Under the pieces are notes generated by a model that was not told the origin of the DNA, did no database searches, and was given only the letters and a program-made list of their open reading frames with translations. The position numbers were made by a program, and so were the translations under genes. Positions 1-9,937 of a stretch of 64,000 bases of DNA are shown piece after piece. This DNA comes from Paraburkholderia guartelaensis. Its GTDB lineage: Bacteria > Pseudomonadota > Gammaproteobacteria > Burkholderiales > Burkholderiaceae. Each line of letters starts with the position of its first letter. Position 1 is the first letter of the stretch. Where the stretch lies: the NCBI RefSeq assembly GCF_004353905.1, contig NZ_SMOD01000010.1, positions 62,001 to 126,000 of the forward strand, in the 5' to 3' direction.

Positions 1-1
1 T

Positions 2-520
2 CTCTTCGAAACCGCCGAGACGCTGGGCCAACCCACACTGCTCGTGAACAACGCGGGCATCATGAAGACGGTCACGATTGCCGATTCGACCGACGCGATC
101 TACGACGAAACCTTCGACATCAACGTGCGCGGCACGCTGAACACGCTGCGCGAAGCGGCGACGAAACTCGCGGACGGCGGCCGCGTGATCAACTTCTCGA
201 CATCCGTGCTCGCCATGAATCTGCCGGGCTACGCGCTCTATACGGCGAGCAAGGCGGCCGTGGAGACGATCACGCGCGTGTTCGCACGCGAACTGCGCGG
301 CCGCTCGATTTGCGTGAACGCAGTGGCGCCGGGGCCGGTGGCGACAGAGTTGTTCCTCAGCGGCAAAACCGAAGAACAGGTCCAGCATTTCGCGAACATG
401 CCGCCGCTGCAGCGCCTCGGGCAACCCGATGACATTGCAAGTGTCGTGTCATTCCTCGCGGGCCCGGACGGCGGCTGGGTCAACGGCCAGGTACTGCGCG
501 CGAACGGCGGGATCGTCTGA
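2..520 (+). CDS. SDR family oxidoreductase, 5' part missing
   Basis: This is the C-terminal two thirds of a short-chain dehydrogenase/reductase; the window edge cuts off the N-terminal Rossmann Gly-rich loop. The open frame runs from base 2. Visible SDR landmarks are NNAG (about bases 47-58), a Ser-rich catalytic strand (INFSTSV), the catalytic YTASK (Y-x3-K), and the following PGPV segment that closes over the cofactor. Its length and motifs fit a classical NAD(P)-dependent alcohol/ketone oxidoreductase of about 245 residues. The substrate cannot be read from the sequence. It ends well before crcB and is not obviously in the same transcript. Confidence 0.9.
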   Translation, partial: LFETAETLGQPTLLVNNAGIMKTVTIADSTDAIYDETFDINVRGTLNTLREAATKLADGGRVINFSTSVLAMNLPGYALYTASKAAVETITRVFARELRGRSICVNAVAPGPVATELFLSGKTEEQVQHFANMPPLQRLGQPDDIASVVSFLAGPDGGWVNGQVLRANGGIV

Positions 521-646
521 CACGCCGCCCGGCGTAGCTTCGCGGCGGAACCTGGGCAGGACGTGGTCTGAGGGCAAGCAGCCGTGGCGTGTAACCGCTG
601 GTCGCGGCCGGTGCTACACTCCGTGCTCGAAAACGGTAGTAAGACG

Positions 647-672
647 GAGCCGGCGGCATGGCGCGCCGGCTC
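647..672 (+). other. Perfect hairpin in the crcB leader
   Basis: An inverted repeat with 9-base arms (GAGCCGGCG and CGCCGGCTC) and an 8-base loop ends 27 bases before the crcB ATG. No T-run follows, so it is not a standard terminator. It could be an mRNA structure affecting crcB translation. I do not see the conserved core of the fluoride (crcB-motif) riboswitch here. Confidence 0.4.
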
Positions 673-699
673 ATATTGCGCCCTCAACCACTCCAGACC

Positions 700-1080
700 A
701 TGTATTTGTCCATCCTCGCCGTCGGCATTGGCGGCGCGCTCGGTTCGCTGCTGCGCTGGGTTCTCGGGCTACGCCTGAATGCGCTCTACCCTGAACTGCC
801 GCTTGGCACGCTTGCGTCGAACATCATCGCGGGCTATGTGATCGGCGTCGCAGTCGCGTATTTCGGGCGCATGCCCCAGCTCTCCAACGAGTGGCGCCTC
901 TTCGTCATTACCGGCCTGATGGGCGGCCTCTCCACGTTCTCGACCTTCTCCGCCGAAGTCGTTTCGCATCTGCAGCACGGACGTTTCGGCTGGGCCGCGG
1001 GTGAGATCGCCATTCACGTGTGCGCCTCGGTCGTCATGACGATCCTTGGCATCGCAACGGTCTCGGCACTGATTCGCTGA
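700..1080 (+). CDS. crcB: Fluoride ion channel CrcB/Fluc
   Basis: A 126-residue, four-helix inner-membrane protein of the CrcB/Fluc family, which exports fluoride as a dual-topology dimer. Family landmarks are the Gly-rich first helix ending in GSLLRW (residues 15-20), the conserved Asn41 in ASNIIAGY, and the TM3 break with the Phe/Ser/Thr track STFSTFS (78-84). The ATG at 700 is chosen because it starts directly at the first membrane helix; the frame is open further upstream, but that stretch is Arg-rich and lies in the leader hairpin. Single gene, convergent with the cyclopropane synthase gene. Confidence 0.93.
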   Translation: MYLSILAVGIGGALGSLLRWVLGLRLNALYPELPLGTLASNIIAGYVIGVAVAYFGRMPQLSNEWRLFVITGLMGGLSTFSTFSAEVVSHLQHGRFGWAAGEIAIHVCASVVMTILGIATVSALIR

Positions 1081-1088
1081 TCTGCAAC

Positions 1089-1125
1089 GAAAACGGCCGC
1101 GTTCGCCATTCGCGAAACGCGGCCG
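1089..1125 (-). terminator. Terminator between crcB and cfa
   Basis: A GC-rich stem (CGGCCGCG arm near 1094 paired with its complement ending at 1125, one bulge) lies between the convergent genes. On the minus strand it is followed by TTTT, as expected for a Rho-independent terminator of the cyclopropane synthase gene. Confidence 0.65.
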
Positions 1126-1147
1126 CATGAGTGATGCGACGGGAAGA

Positions 1148-2311
1148 TCAGGCAGGACGCCGATAACCGCCCAGCAAACCGTTCTTCGAAAACACCCACT
1201 GCCACAGCTGGATATCGCGCGCACGGAACGCTCCGGCGCACGAAAGCAGGTAGTAACGCCACATGCGGTAGAACCGCTCTCCCATCTGCGCCTTGAAACG
1301 CGGCCACGCGGCCTCGAAATTCGCGTGCCATGCCATCAGCGTGCGGTCGTAGTCGGCGCCGAAGTTATGCAGGTCTTCGGCGACGAACAGACCGCCCGAA
1401 GCGTCGGCGATCTGGCCGATGGTCGGCAGCTCGCCGTTCGGGAAGATGTATTTGTCGATCCACGGATCGGGCGTGGTGTCGCGGCGGTTCTTGCCGATGG
1501 TGTGGAGTACGAACAGACCGTCGTCGGTAAGACAGCGGTTCGCGACTTCCATATAGGTGCGATAGTTCTTCGGGCCCACGTGCTCGAACATGCCCACGCT
1601 CGCAATGCGGTCGAACTTCTCGTCGAGCAACCGGTAGTCCTGCAGGCGGAATTCGACGGGCAGATCCTTGCAGCGCTCTGCGCCGAGCGCGGCCTGCTCC
1701 TTCGAGATCGTCACGCCCACGCACGACACGCCATAGTGTTCGGCCGCGAACTTCATGAGGCTGCCCCACCCGCAACCGATGTCGAGCAGGCGCATGCCGG
1801 GCTTCAGGCCCAGCTTGCGGCAGATGAGATCGAGCTTGGCGTCCTGCGCCTCGTCGAGCGTCTTCGCGCCGCCCGACCAGTAGCCACAGGTATAGGCCAT
1901 GTTCTTGTCGAGCATGGCCTCGTAGAACTCGTTGCCGATGTCGTAGTGCTGCTGGCCCACCTTCCATGCCCGGCGCACGGTCTGGCGGTTCATGAGGCGC
2001 GCCTTGAGCGCGTGGAAGACGAGACGGGAGGGATCGATCTGGTCGTCTAGATGCGCGCGCAACACATGTGCGAAGAATTCGTCGAGCTGCTCGCAATCCC
2101 ACTGGCCGTCCATGTAGGCCTCGCCGAGGCCCAGGTTGCCTAAAGCCAATACGCGCTCGGGCAACTGCGGATCGTGGATGCGCATGTCCCACGGCCGGGC
2201 GCCGTTGAACTTCACGTCAGCGCGCGCCAATAGCTGGGCTATAAACCGCCAGGCCCCGGAAACGGTGGCCTCACGAACGGGTTGAGCTGCTTCGAGATCA
2301 GTCGTTGCCAT
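1148..2311 (-). CDS. cfa: Cyclopropane-fatty-acyl-phospholipid synthase
   Basis: A 387-residue SAM-dependent enzyme that converts the double bond of membrane phospholipid acyl chains to a cyclopropane ring; typical length for the family (E. coli Cfa is about 380). It has an N-terminal lipid-binding region, the family signature QHYDIGNEFY (121-130), and the SAM-binding loop LDIGCGWGS (176-184). The ATG at 2311 is preceded by GGAG at good spacing; a longer in-frame extension to 2362 lacks family similarity. Monocistronic, and typically used in stationary-phase, acid or solvent stress. Confidence 0.93.
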   Translation of the reverse strand: MATTDLEAAQPVREATVSGAWRFIAQLLARADVKFNGARPWDMRIHDPQLPERVLALGNLGLGEAYMDGQWDCEQLDEFFAHVLRAHLDDQIDPSRLVFHALKARLMNRQTVRRAWKVGQQHYDIGNEFYEAMLDKNMAYTCGYWSGGAKTLDEAQDAKLDLICRKLGLKPGMRLLDIGCGWGSLMKFAAEHYGVSCVGVTISKEQAALGAERCKDLPVEFRLQDYRLLDEKFDRIASVGMFEHVGPKNYRTYMEVANRCLTDDGLFVLHTIGKNRRDTTPDPWIDKYIFPNGELPTIGQIADASGGLFVAEDLHNFGADYDRTLMAWHANFEAAWPRFKAQMGERFYRMWRYYLLSCAGAFRARDIQLWQWVFSKNGLLGGYRRPA

Positions 2312-2544
2312 ACGTGCTCCATGCGGCCGGAGCGGGTCCTTGGTACCTTGCTCCGATGCCATTCAAGAGGTTGCTATCAAGACATTCGTCGTCGCGCGCG
2401 CTGCGAGAAACTCTATGATGCACCTACTTCAAAAATTGTGCAGGAACACGCACAGCCCATACAGGGCGGGCCATAATCGCAAACTCGACGAAACCCATCG
2501 CCCTGGCGCTAGCAAACGGCGCGCCCGAACTGGAGAGACCGACA

Positions 2545-2961
2545 ATGGCCTACGACGACAAGAACATCTTCGCGCGCATCCTGCGCGGCGAAGCACCCTG
2601 CATCAAGGTGTACGAGGACGACGCTACGCTCGCGATCATGGACGTCATGCCTCAATCCGAAGGCCACCTGCTCGTGCTGCCGAAGGAAGGCGCCGAGTTC
2701 ATCTATGAGCTTTCACTGGAAGCCGGCGCCGCTGCGATGGCGACGGTGCAGAAGATGGCGATCGCGGTGCGCAAGGTGCTTGCGCCCGAAGGCCTGCTGA
2801 TCGCGCAGTTCAACGGCGCCGCCGCCGGGCAGACCGTACCGCACGTGCACTTTCACCTGATTCCGCGCCGCGCGGGCGAAGAGCTGCGCCCGCACGCGCG
2901 TGAAATGGCCGACATGGCGCAACTCGAAGCGCTGGCCGCACGCATTCGCGCCGCACTGTAA
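2545..2961 (+). CDS. HIT family nucleotide-binding protein
   Basis: A 138-residue histidine-triad protein. The active-site signature HVHFH is at residues 100-104, and the N-terminal half shows the usual IFARILRGE opening. HIT proteins of this Hint/HinT type hydrolyse nucleoside phosphoramidates or adenylates via a nucleotidylated His. A GGAG Shine-Dalgarno lies upstream of the ATG. It is monocistronic and convergent with the nitroreductase gene. The physiological substrate is unknown. Confidence 0.9.
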   Translation: MAYDDKNIFARILRGEAPCIKVYEDDATLAIMDVMPQSEGHLLVLPKEGAEFIYELSLEAGAAAMATVQKMAIAVRKVLAPEGLLIAQFNGAAAGQTVPHVHFHLIPRRAGEELRPHAREMADMAQLEALAARIRAAL

Positions 2962-2973
2962 GCAATATGTATT

Positions 2974-2985
2974 ACTAACGTTAGT
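2974..2985. repeat. 12-bp palindrome between convergent genes
   Basis: ACTAACGTTAGT is a perfect palindrome in an AT-rich spacer between the HIT and nitroreductase stop codons. It has the form of a TetR-type half-site pair, but it sits downstream of both genes, so an operator role is doubtful. Confidence 0.3.
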
Positions 2986-2997
2986 TATTATTAAAGC

Positions 2998-3669
2998 TCA
3001 AATGCCGTCGAATTGAACGAATTCGTCGAGCGGGACGCGCTCCGAGCGCCACTGGTTGATGGGCGCGTCCGGGTCTTCGTGACCGATCGCCATGCCGCAG
3101 AACACCATGCGTTCGCGCGGCAAGGCGAGAAACTCGCCAACGCTTTGCGCGTAGCGCGCCCAGCATTCCTGCGCACAGCTATGCAGACCGGCTTCGCGCA
3201 GGAGCAGCATCACCGTCTGCAGGAACATGCCGAGGTCGGCCCATTGCGGCGGCCCCATCCGACGATCCACGCTGCAAAAAAGCGCAAGCGGCGCGTCGAA
3301 AAACGCGTAGTTGCGCGCGAATTGCCGTAGCCTGCCCGGCCGGTCCTCGCGAGCGACGTCGATGCTGCGGTAAAGATCCTCGCCCACCTGATAACGACGC
3401 TCGCGATACGGCGAACCCAACTCACGCGGATACACGTCGTACTCCATCTGTTCGCCCGCAGGCGCCTGCGCGATGCGATCGGCCATGATCGACTTGAGCT
3501 TCGCGAGCGATTCTCCGCCCACGACATGAACATGCCACGGCTGCAGATTGCCGCCCGAAGGTGCGCGTGCAGCAGTATCGAGCACGCGGCGAATGATGGC
3601 GGGGTCCACCGGATCGGACAAAAACTGACGCACGGACTTGCGGCTGGTGACGGCTTCGCTGACCTTCAA
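2998..3669 (-). CDS. Nitroreductase family protein
   Basis: A 223-residue FMN-dependent NAD(P)H oxidoreductase of the nitroreductase superfamily, acting in the cytoplasm on nitroaromatics, quinones or similar acceptors. It shows the N-terminal RxSVRxF element (here SRKSVRQF) and the PSGGNLQPW FMN-binding segment, followed by the C-terminal helix-rich half. The TTG at 3669 is preferred over the longer ATG start because GAGGAG lies just upstream of it and the added residues look non-conserved (Arg-rich). Substrate not predictable. Confidence 0.85.
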   Translation of the reverse strand: MKVSEAVTSRKSVRQFLSDPVDPAIIRRVLDTAARAPSGGNLQPWHVHVVGGESLAKLKSIMADRIAQAPAGEQMEYDVYPRELGSPYRERRYQVGEDLYRSIDVAREDRPGRLRQFARNYAFFDAPLALFCSVDRRMGPPQWADLGMFLQTVMLLLREAGLHSCAQECWARYAQSVGEFLALPRERMVFCGMAIGHEDPDAPINQWRSERVPLDEFVQFDGI

Positions 3670-3755
3670 GCAGATTCTCCTCGGGGATCGACGAAGCATT
3701 ATCGACGATCCCCCTGTGCGGCTGCCGACGCTCGCCGCATGGGTCCGCGCTGGCG

Positions 3756-4031
3756 TCAGAACTTATGACGGATCCCCACTACGACGAGCGCCTGATTGTC
3801 GGCGCCCGAACTCACGCCGAAGTCGCCGATCGATGCCTGCGCAACGACACTCGAACCCTTCGCGTCGAGCGTGCGGCCGCTCGCCTTCTGGTAGCCGGCG
3901 AGTGCGTAGAGATCCGTGCGTTTGGAGAGCGAGCAATCGCTGCCGAGGTTCACCTGGTTGTAGTGCGCGGACGAGGGCCCGGTGAGCGATGTGTAGTTGT
4001 AGCCCGCGCGCAGCCGGCCGGTGCGGCAACG
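3756..4031 (-). pseudogene. Gram-negative porin, C-terminal remnant
   Basis: The minus strand encodes about 91 residues matching only the C-terminal end of a general porin: GRLRAGYNYTSL, then an SKRTDLYALAGYQ strand, ending VVVGIRHKF with the terminal Phe that marks outer-membrane beta barrels. In-frame TAA at 4032-4034 closes it upstream, and no signal peptide or start precedes it. Burkholderia porins are normally about 350-390 residues, so roughly three quarters is gone. It lies directly upstream of a tRNA-Ser, a common recombination site. I infer a truncated pseudogene. Confidence 0.8.
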
Positions 4032-4157
4032 TTACGGAATGCCCGGCAAGCGGGGAACGAACGATTTCTGCGTTGCTTAAGCGGCGTGAGGGACTTTGCA
4101 AAGCGCAGATCGTGCCAGGCTCTGCGCGAGCGCTTTCCTCCGGCGCGCGGAGTCTGC

Positions 4158-4163
4158 TATAAT
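4158..4163 (+). promoter_or_regulatory. -10 box of tRNA-Ser promoter
   Basis: A consensus TATAAT lies 12 bases before the mature tRNA-Ser 5' end, where a -10 hexamer is expected. The -35 region is weak (TTTCCT-like near 4134). Confidence 0.7.
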
Positions 4164-4175
4164 TCGCCTCCCGCC

Positions 4176-4266
4176 GGAGAGATGGATGAGCGGTTTAAGT
4201 CGCACGCCTGGAAAGCGTGTATAGGTTAATAGCCTATCGGGGGTTCGAATCCCCCTCTCTCCGCCA
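4176..4266 (+). tRNA. tRNA-Ser (anticodon GGA)
   Basis: A 91-base class II tRNA including encoded CCA. The acceptor arms GGAGAGA and TCTCTCC pair, the anticodon stem CACGC/GCGTG encloses CTGGAAA (anticodon GGA, reading UCC/UCU), a long variable arm follows, and the T loop GTTCGAATC is standard. Confidence 0.98.
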
Positions 4267-4280
4267 GAACAAAACGCCGA

Positions 4281-4319
4281 AACCCCGTAAGCTCAATGAC
4301 TTACGGGGTTTTTGTTTTT
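4281..4319 (+). terminator. Terminator after tRNA-Ser
   Basis: An 11-bp stem AACCCCGTAAG / CTTACGGGGTT with an 8-base loop, followed by TTTGTTTTT: a strong intrinsic terminator for the tRNA. Confidence 0.9.
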
Positions 4320-4379
4320 CCAGCCGATCAAATAGCCCGCCAGAGAGGGACAACGTGCGCGAGGCACGTCCAAACACCC

Positions 4380-4742
4380 TCAATTACACCCACTCGCAGT
4401 GCAATACTTGTTGTACACAAGACCCTTCCCATCCATCCCCGAGATCGTTCGCGTGCCGTTGCCGTAGTTCGTGATCGTCTCGGTCCACGTCGACCCATCC
4501 GCAGCCTGCCCGGTGATGAACGTCGTGTCGCCAATGGACGCACCGGTCTGCTCCCAGGCCTCGCCCGGCAGCTTCTGCTGATACCCGTTGACGGTAGACG
4601 TATTGCCGAAACGCTGCACCGTATACGAATTGCCCGATTCGTCGACGCAGTTCTGGAAGGCATCGTTGCCCCAGCATTTGGCGAAAGCGGCGGGCGCCGC
4701 AAAGGCGCCGAAAATGATCAGGCTGAGTGCAATGCGCTTCAA
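4380..4742 (-). CDS. Hypothetical secreted Cys-containing protein
   Basis: I do not recognise this 120-residue protein. It begins with a clear Sec signal peptide (MKRIALSLII... APAAFA) predicted to be cut near residue 21. The mature part of about 100 residues is rich in Gly, Asn, Thr and Ser with repeated short polar strands, and has four Cys (two early, two near the C-terminus YCTASGC), suggesting two periplasmic disulfides. The start codon is TTG at 4742, with GGGGAAG upstream. It lies alone between the tRNA-Ser and the symporter gene. Function unknown; a small periplasmic or surface protein is the safest reading. Confidence 0.7.
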   Translation of the reverse strand: MKRIALSLIIFGAFAAPAAFAKCWGNDAFQNCVDESGNSYTVQRFGNTSTVNGYQQKLPGEAWEQTGASIGDTTFITGQAADGSTWTETITNYGNGTRTISGMDGKGLVYNKYCTASGCN

Positions 4743-5135
4743 TGACTTCCCCGAGAAAACGCCCTTTTCTGGCTCGATTCACCGCGAACTCCAGGCCGGC
4801 GGCGCGCGAAATTGTACCGTAGCCGCCGAGGCGATCTATCAGTTGCGCTGGACGCGTTGCATCGCGCGCTCCCGCTAGTTATCGGACAAAAAACGGATGA
4901 CTTGATGGGCGAAAAGAGAACCACAGCGCCGCGAGTCGTTGAACACTCAACGCTAAAAGGAACACAGGATCGGCCAGAACAGGCAAGCAGAAAAGGACGT
5001 CGGGCCGCAGCCCGACGCCGAATTCCCGCGTACTGCTTCGAGGACCGGCGCGGGAACGAGAGGACTTCAGTATCTCCTCGCCCGCCCTTTTTTTAAGTGC
5101 TCGACCGCACACCGGCAATCAGGTGCCTGCTGCCC
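4743..5135. other. Intergenic region, no gene seen
   Basis: These 393 bases separate two minus-strand genes. Apart from the hairpin at 4998-5017 and a T-run at about 5089-5095 I see nothing; candidate frames look like non-coding shadows with no start signals. Confidence 0.5.
4998..5017 (-). terminator. Possible terminator of acs-symporter operon
   Basis: An 8-bp stem CGTCGGGC/GCCCGACG with a 4-base loop is followed on the minus strand by TCCTTTTC. It lies about 120 bases past the symporter stop codon. The U-tract is short, so efficiency is uncertain. Confidence 0.45.
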
Positions 5136-7154
5136 TCACGGATGGCGGATATAGTCCACCAGCGCGAGCGTATACGCGTCCGGCTTGCGATCGATGAGAC
5201 TCACGCCGATCGCCACGAGAAAGCCTGCGGGCACACCGAACACGCCAGAGCTGATGGGCTCGATGCCAAACCATCGCGGGCCCGCAAAGCCCGTGAGTTG
5301 CGTGAAGAACGGGTACGTCGAGACGATGTAATAGACGCACACGGTCAGACCCGCGATCATGCCGGCCACGGCGCCCAGGCGCGTCGTGCGCTTCCAGAAC
5401 ACGCCGAGCACGAGCACGGGAAAAAGACTCGACGCCGCGAGCGAAAACGCGGCCCCCACCAGAAAAAGAATGTTCCCTGCGTTGAGCGACGCCACATACG
5501 AGGCGAACAGCGCCACGCCGAGCAGCAGGATCTTCGACATCGTCACGCGCCGCTGGCTCGACGCGCTCGGATCGACCATGTGGTAGTACACGTCGTGCGA
5601 AAGTACGTTCGAGATCGTGAGCAGCAGACCGTCCGCAGTCGAAAGCGCGGCCGCGAGCGCACCCGAGGCGATGAGCCCCGACATCACATACGGCAGCCCC
5701 GCAATTTCCGGCGCGGCGAGAACGACCATGTCAGGCTGCATCTGAATGTCGCTCCAGCGCACCACGCCGTCGTTGTTCATATCCGCAATGCTGATGAGGT
5801 ACGGCTCGACGCGCCGCCATTGCATGACCCAATGCGGCAGGTCGTCGAAGCGCTGCCCCACCAGATGCGTGAGGATCTCGAACTTGATCAGCACCGCGAG
5901 CACCGGCACGGTCAGATAGAACAGCGCGACGAAAAAGAGCGTCCAGCCCACCGAGCGCCGCGCCGAGGCCACCGAGGTCGTCGTGTTGTAGCGCGTGAGT
6001 ATGTGCGGCAGGCTCGCCGTGCCAAGCGAAAGGCACAGGAGCAGCGAAAGGAAGTTGCGTTGATGAATGCGGCGCTGCGCTTCGTCGCCGGCGGGAAACG
6101 GTTCGTTCATCGGCACGGGCGGCGTGGCGCGCTCGAGCAGGTCGTCGCGCTGGCGCGTCCACACCATGCGTGCGGCGTCCACGTCGCGCGGAAAGGCGTT
6201 GAGTTCACGCTGGAGTGAATCGATATCGCGCAGCGGGCCGTTGTGGCGGCGCAGGTCCGCGATCGATTCGACTAGGTGCGTCTTCTCCGCAACGTACGAC
6301 TGCGGCAGCGTGTCGAGCCGCGTCTGCCATTGCGCCGCGCGCTGGCGGTAGGCGTCGCGTACGGTGGCTTCGGCACTCGCGCCGCGCACGTCGTGCTCGA
6401 GCGCTTCCACGCGCTGCATCACGTTGCCGTAGTCGACTTGCGGCAGCCAACCCAGGCCGTCGCGATGCGCGATCAACGAGACCGGAATCAGGATGGCCGC
6501 GATGAGAATGATGTATTGCGCGACCTGCGTCCACGTTACGGCACGCATGCCGCCGAGAAACGAACACACGAGAATGCCCGCCAGCCCGCAGAAAATGCCG
6601 ATGGCGAAATCCACACCGATGAAGCGCGTGGCGATCAGCCCCACGCCCTGGATCTGCGCGACCAGATAGACGAACGAACAGAGGATGGTCGCGAGCACGG
6701 CGAGCGCACGCACGAGGTTGCTCGAAAAGCGCGTGCCGAGGAAATCGGGAATCGTGTAGCGGGCGAGCTTGCGCACGTACGGCGCGAGCAGGAAGGCGAC
6801 GAGGCAATAGCCGCCCGTCCAGCCCATCAGGTAAGCCAGGCCGTCGTACCCGCTCGCGTAGAGCGAACCCGCAAGGCCGATGAACGACGCGGCGGAAAGC
6901 CAGTCGGCGGCCGTCGCCATGCCGTTGAAGAACGAGGGCACGCGCCGCCCCGCCACATAGTATTCAACGAGGTCCGAGGTGCGCGAAAGCAGCCCGATCA
7001 CTGCATATACCGCGATCGGCACGAACAGGAACACATAGCCGATCCACATGCCGGGGCCGGTGGAAAGCTCGATGCGCCACATCACGTAGACGAAGGCGAG
7101 AAAGCCCAGCGTGTACAACGCGTAAGAGCGAATGAGCCGGTGCGCGAGCTTCAT
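5136..7154 (-). CDS. Sodium/solute symporter, large subunit (VC_2705 type)
   Basis: A 672-residue inner-membrane transporter of the sodium:solute symporter family, in the subgroup that pairs with a small DUF4212 subunit. The N-terminal half has the characteristic YYVAGR (65-70) and ATAADWLSAASF (81-91) motifs. A hydrophilic, partly helical insert lies at about 241-365, and residues 458-469 (DMNNDGVVRWSD) match an EF-hand calcium-binding loop, between membrane segments. Its ATG overlaps the stop of the small-subunit gene (ATGA, 7151-7154), so the two are translationally coupled. Downstream of acs, acetate or a related short acid is the likely substrate, by inference. Confidence 0.88.
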   Translation of the reverse strand: MKLAHRLIRSYALYTLGFLAFVYVMWRIELSTGPGMWIGYVFLFVPIAVYAVIGLLSRTSDLVEYYVAGRRVPSFFNGMATAADWLSAASFIGLAGSLYASGYDGLAYLMGWTGGYCLVAFLLAPYVRKLARYTIPDFLGTRFSSNLVRALAVLATILCSFVYLVAQIQGVGLIATRFIGVDFAIGIFCGLAGILVCSFLGGMRAVTWTQVAQYIILIAAILIPVSLIAHRDGLGWLPQVDYGNVMQRVEALEHDVRGASAEATVRDAYRQRAAQWQTRLDTLPQSYVAEKTHLVESIADLRRHNGPLRDIDSLQRELNAFPRDVDAARMVWTRQRDDLLERATPPVPMNEPFPAGDEAQRRIHQRNFLSLLLCLSLGTASLPHILTRYNTTTSVASARRSVGWTLFFVALFYLTVPVLAVLIKFEILTHLVGQRFDDLPHWVMQWRRVEPYLISIADMNNDGVVRWSDIQMQPDMVVLAAPEIAGLPYVMSGLIASGALAAALSTADGLLLTISNVLSHDVYYHMVDPSASSQRRVTMSKILLLGVALFASYVASLNAGNILFLVGAAFSLAASSLFPVLVLGVFWKRTTRLGAVAGMIAGLTVCVYYIVSTYPFFTQLTGFAGPRWFGIEPISSGVFGVPAGFLVAIGVSLIDRKPDAYTLALVDYIRHP

Positions 7155-7516
7155 CGTTGCTGGGCCCTGCTCGCTTCGCGAATCGCAACGTCGGCTTCGA
7201 GTGCGGCTTGCAGCACGCGGTCGGCACGCTGCATCAGCACGATATAGATCGCGACGAGCAGCACGTAGAGCAGGATCGCGCCCTGTGCGCCGAGGTAGAA
7301 CGGCAGGCTGAAGCCCGCGAAGCGCAGGTCGGCGAGCGCGCGCGCGAAGAGCGGCGCGACGAACGAGACGAGGAAGCCGATCGTCATCAGCACGGCGATC
7401 AGCGCGAGATTGAAGCGCCAGTATCGGCGATGCGCGCGCGCCATCGCCTCGCTCACCGGGGGTGGCTCAGGCAATGGATTGAGATTGTTCTGCGGAGTAG
7501 TGTGTGGCGCGGTCAT
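7151..7516 (-). CDS. DUF4212 symporter small subunit
   Basis: A 121-residue membrane protein with two transmembrane helices after a charged HRRYWRFN motif (residues 29-36 of this start), the signature of the DUF4212 small subunit of bipartite sodium/substrate symporters. Family members are usually 80-100 residues; the extra N-terminal Pro/Asn-rich tail depends on choosing the ATG at 7516. An ATG at 7444 (MARAHRRYW) gives a family-sized protein and may be the true start. The stop overlaps the large-subunit start by 4 bases. Confidence 0.85.
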   Translation of the reverse strand: MTAPHTTPQNNLNPLPEPPPVSEAMARAHRRYWRFNLALIAVLMTIGFLVSFVAPLFARALADLRFAGFSLPFYLGAQGAILLYVLLVAIYIVLMQRADRVLQAALEADVAIREASRAQQR

Positions 7517-7577
7517 GCGCCTGTGTAGCAAAAACGCGTATGACCGGCAATCCGGGGCAATGCGGGGATCGATGCGG

Positions 7578-7605
7578 CGCGCGGCGCCAGGCAAGGCGCC
7601 GCGCG
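7578..7605 (-). other. Stem-loop between acs and symporter genes
   Basis: A perfect 11-bp stem (CGCGCGGCGCC / GGCGCCGCGCG) with a 6-base loop lies just past the acs stop. It has no U-tract, so I read it as an mRNA-stabilising or partial attenuation structure between acs and the downstream symporter genes rather than a full terminator. Confidence 0.5.
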
Positions 7606-7616
7606 AACCTCGGCGT

Positions 7617-9599
<1,983 letters not shown>

Positions 9600-9937
9600 C
9601 GACAACCCCTTGGTGAAGATGAAACGTCAAATTCGTGGACACGCATGAGCATCTTCAATGCCCGTGCGCGCCGTCTCCGTGCGCTGCCGCCCGCATGCGG
9701 GCGCGCGCTATTGGCTTGCGCTGGGAGCCACCATTGTGGCATCGCAGCATGCATGGGTGCGCGAGACAAGCACGAACGTGCGCGATCTTCGCAAACCAAC
9801 CCATGGCAGCAAGATTAAGCGTAGCAACTTACCGGCCACTTACGCGCGCCCATGCACCCAAGTGCAAGCAGCGCGCCATGGCACGCAAGTAAGCAGACAT
9901 TTAGAATGCTAACTGAACTGCGCACCCGGATTCCAGC
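9600..9937. other. Divergent intergenic region acs / DMT transporter
   Basis: 338 bases without a gene. It must hold the promoters of acs (left) and the DMT transporter (right), but I cannot pick a convincing -35/-10 pair on either strand or a known operator. Confidence 0.5.

Noticed and set aside
600-699. Fluoride riboswitch before crcB
   Set aside because: The conserved crcB-motif core could not be found; only a simple hairpin is present.
2974-2985. TetR-type operator ACTAACGTTAGT
   Set aside because: It lies between two stop codons of convergent genes, with no promoter to control; kept only as a palindrome.
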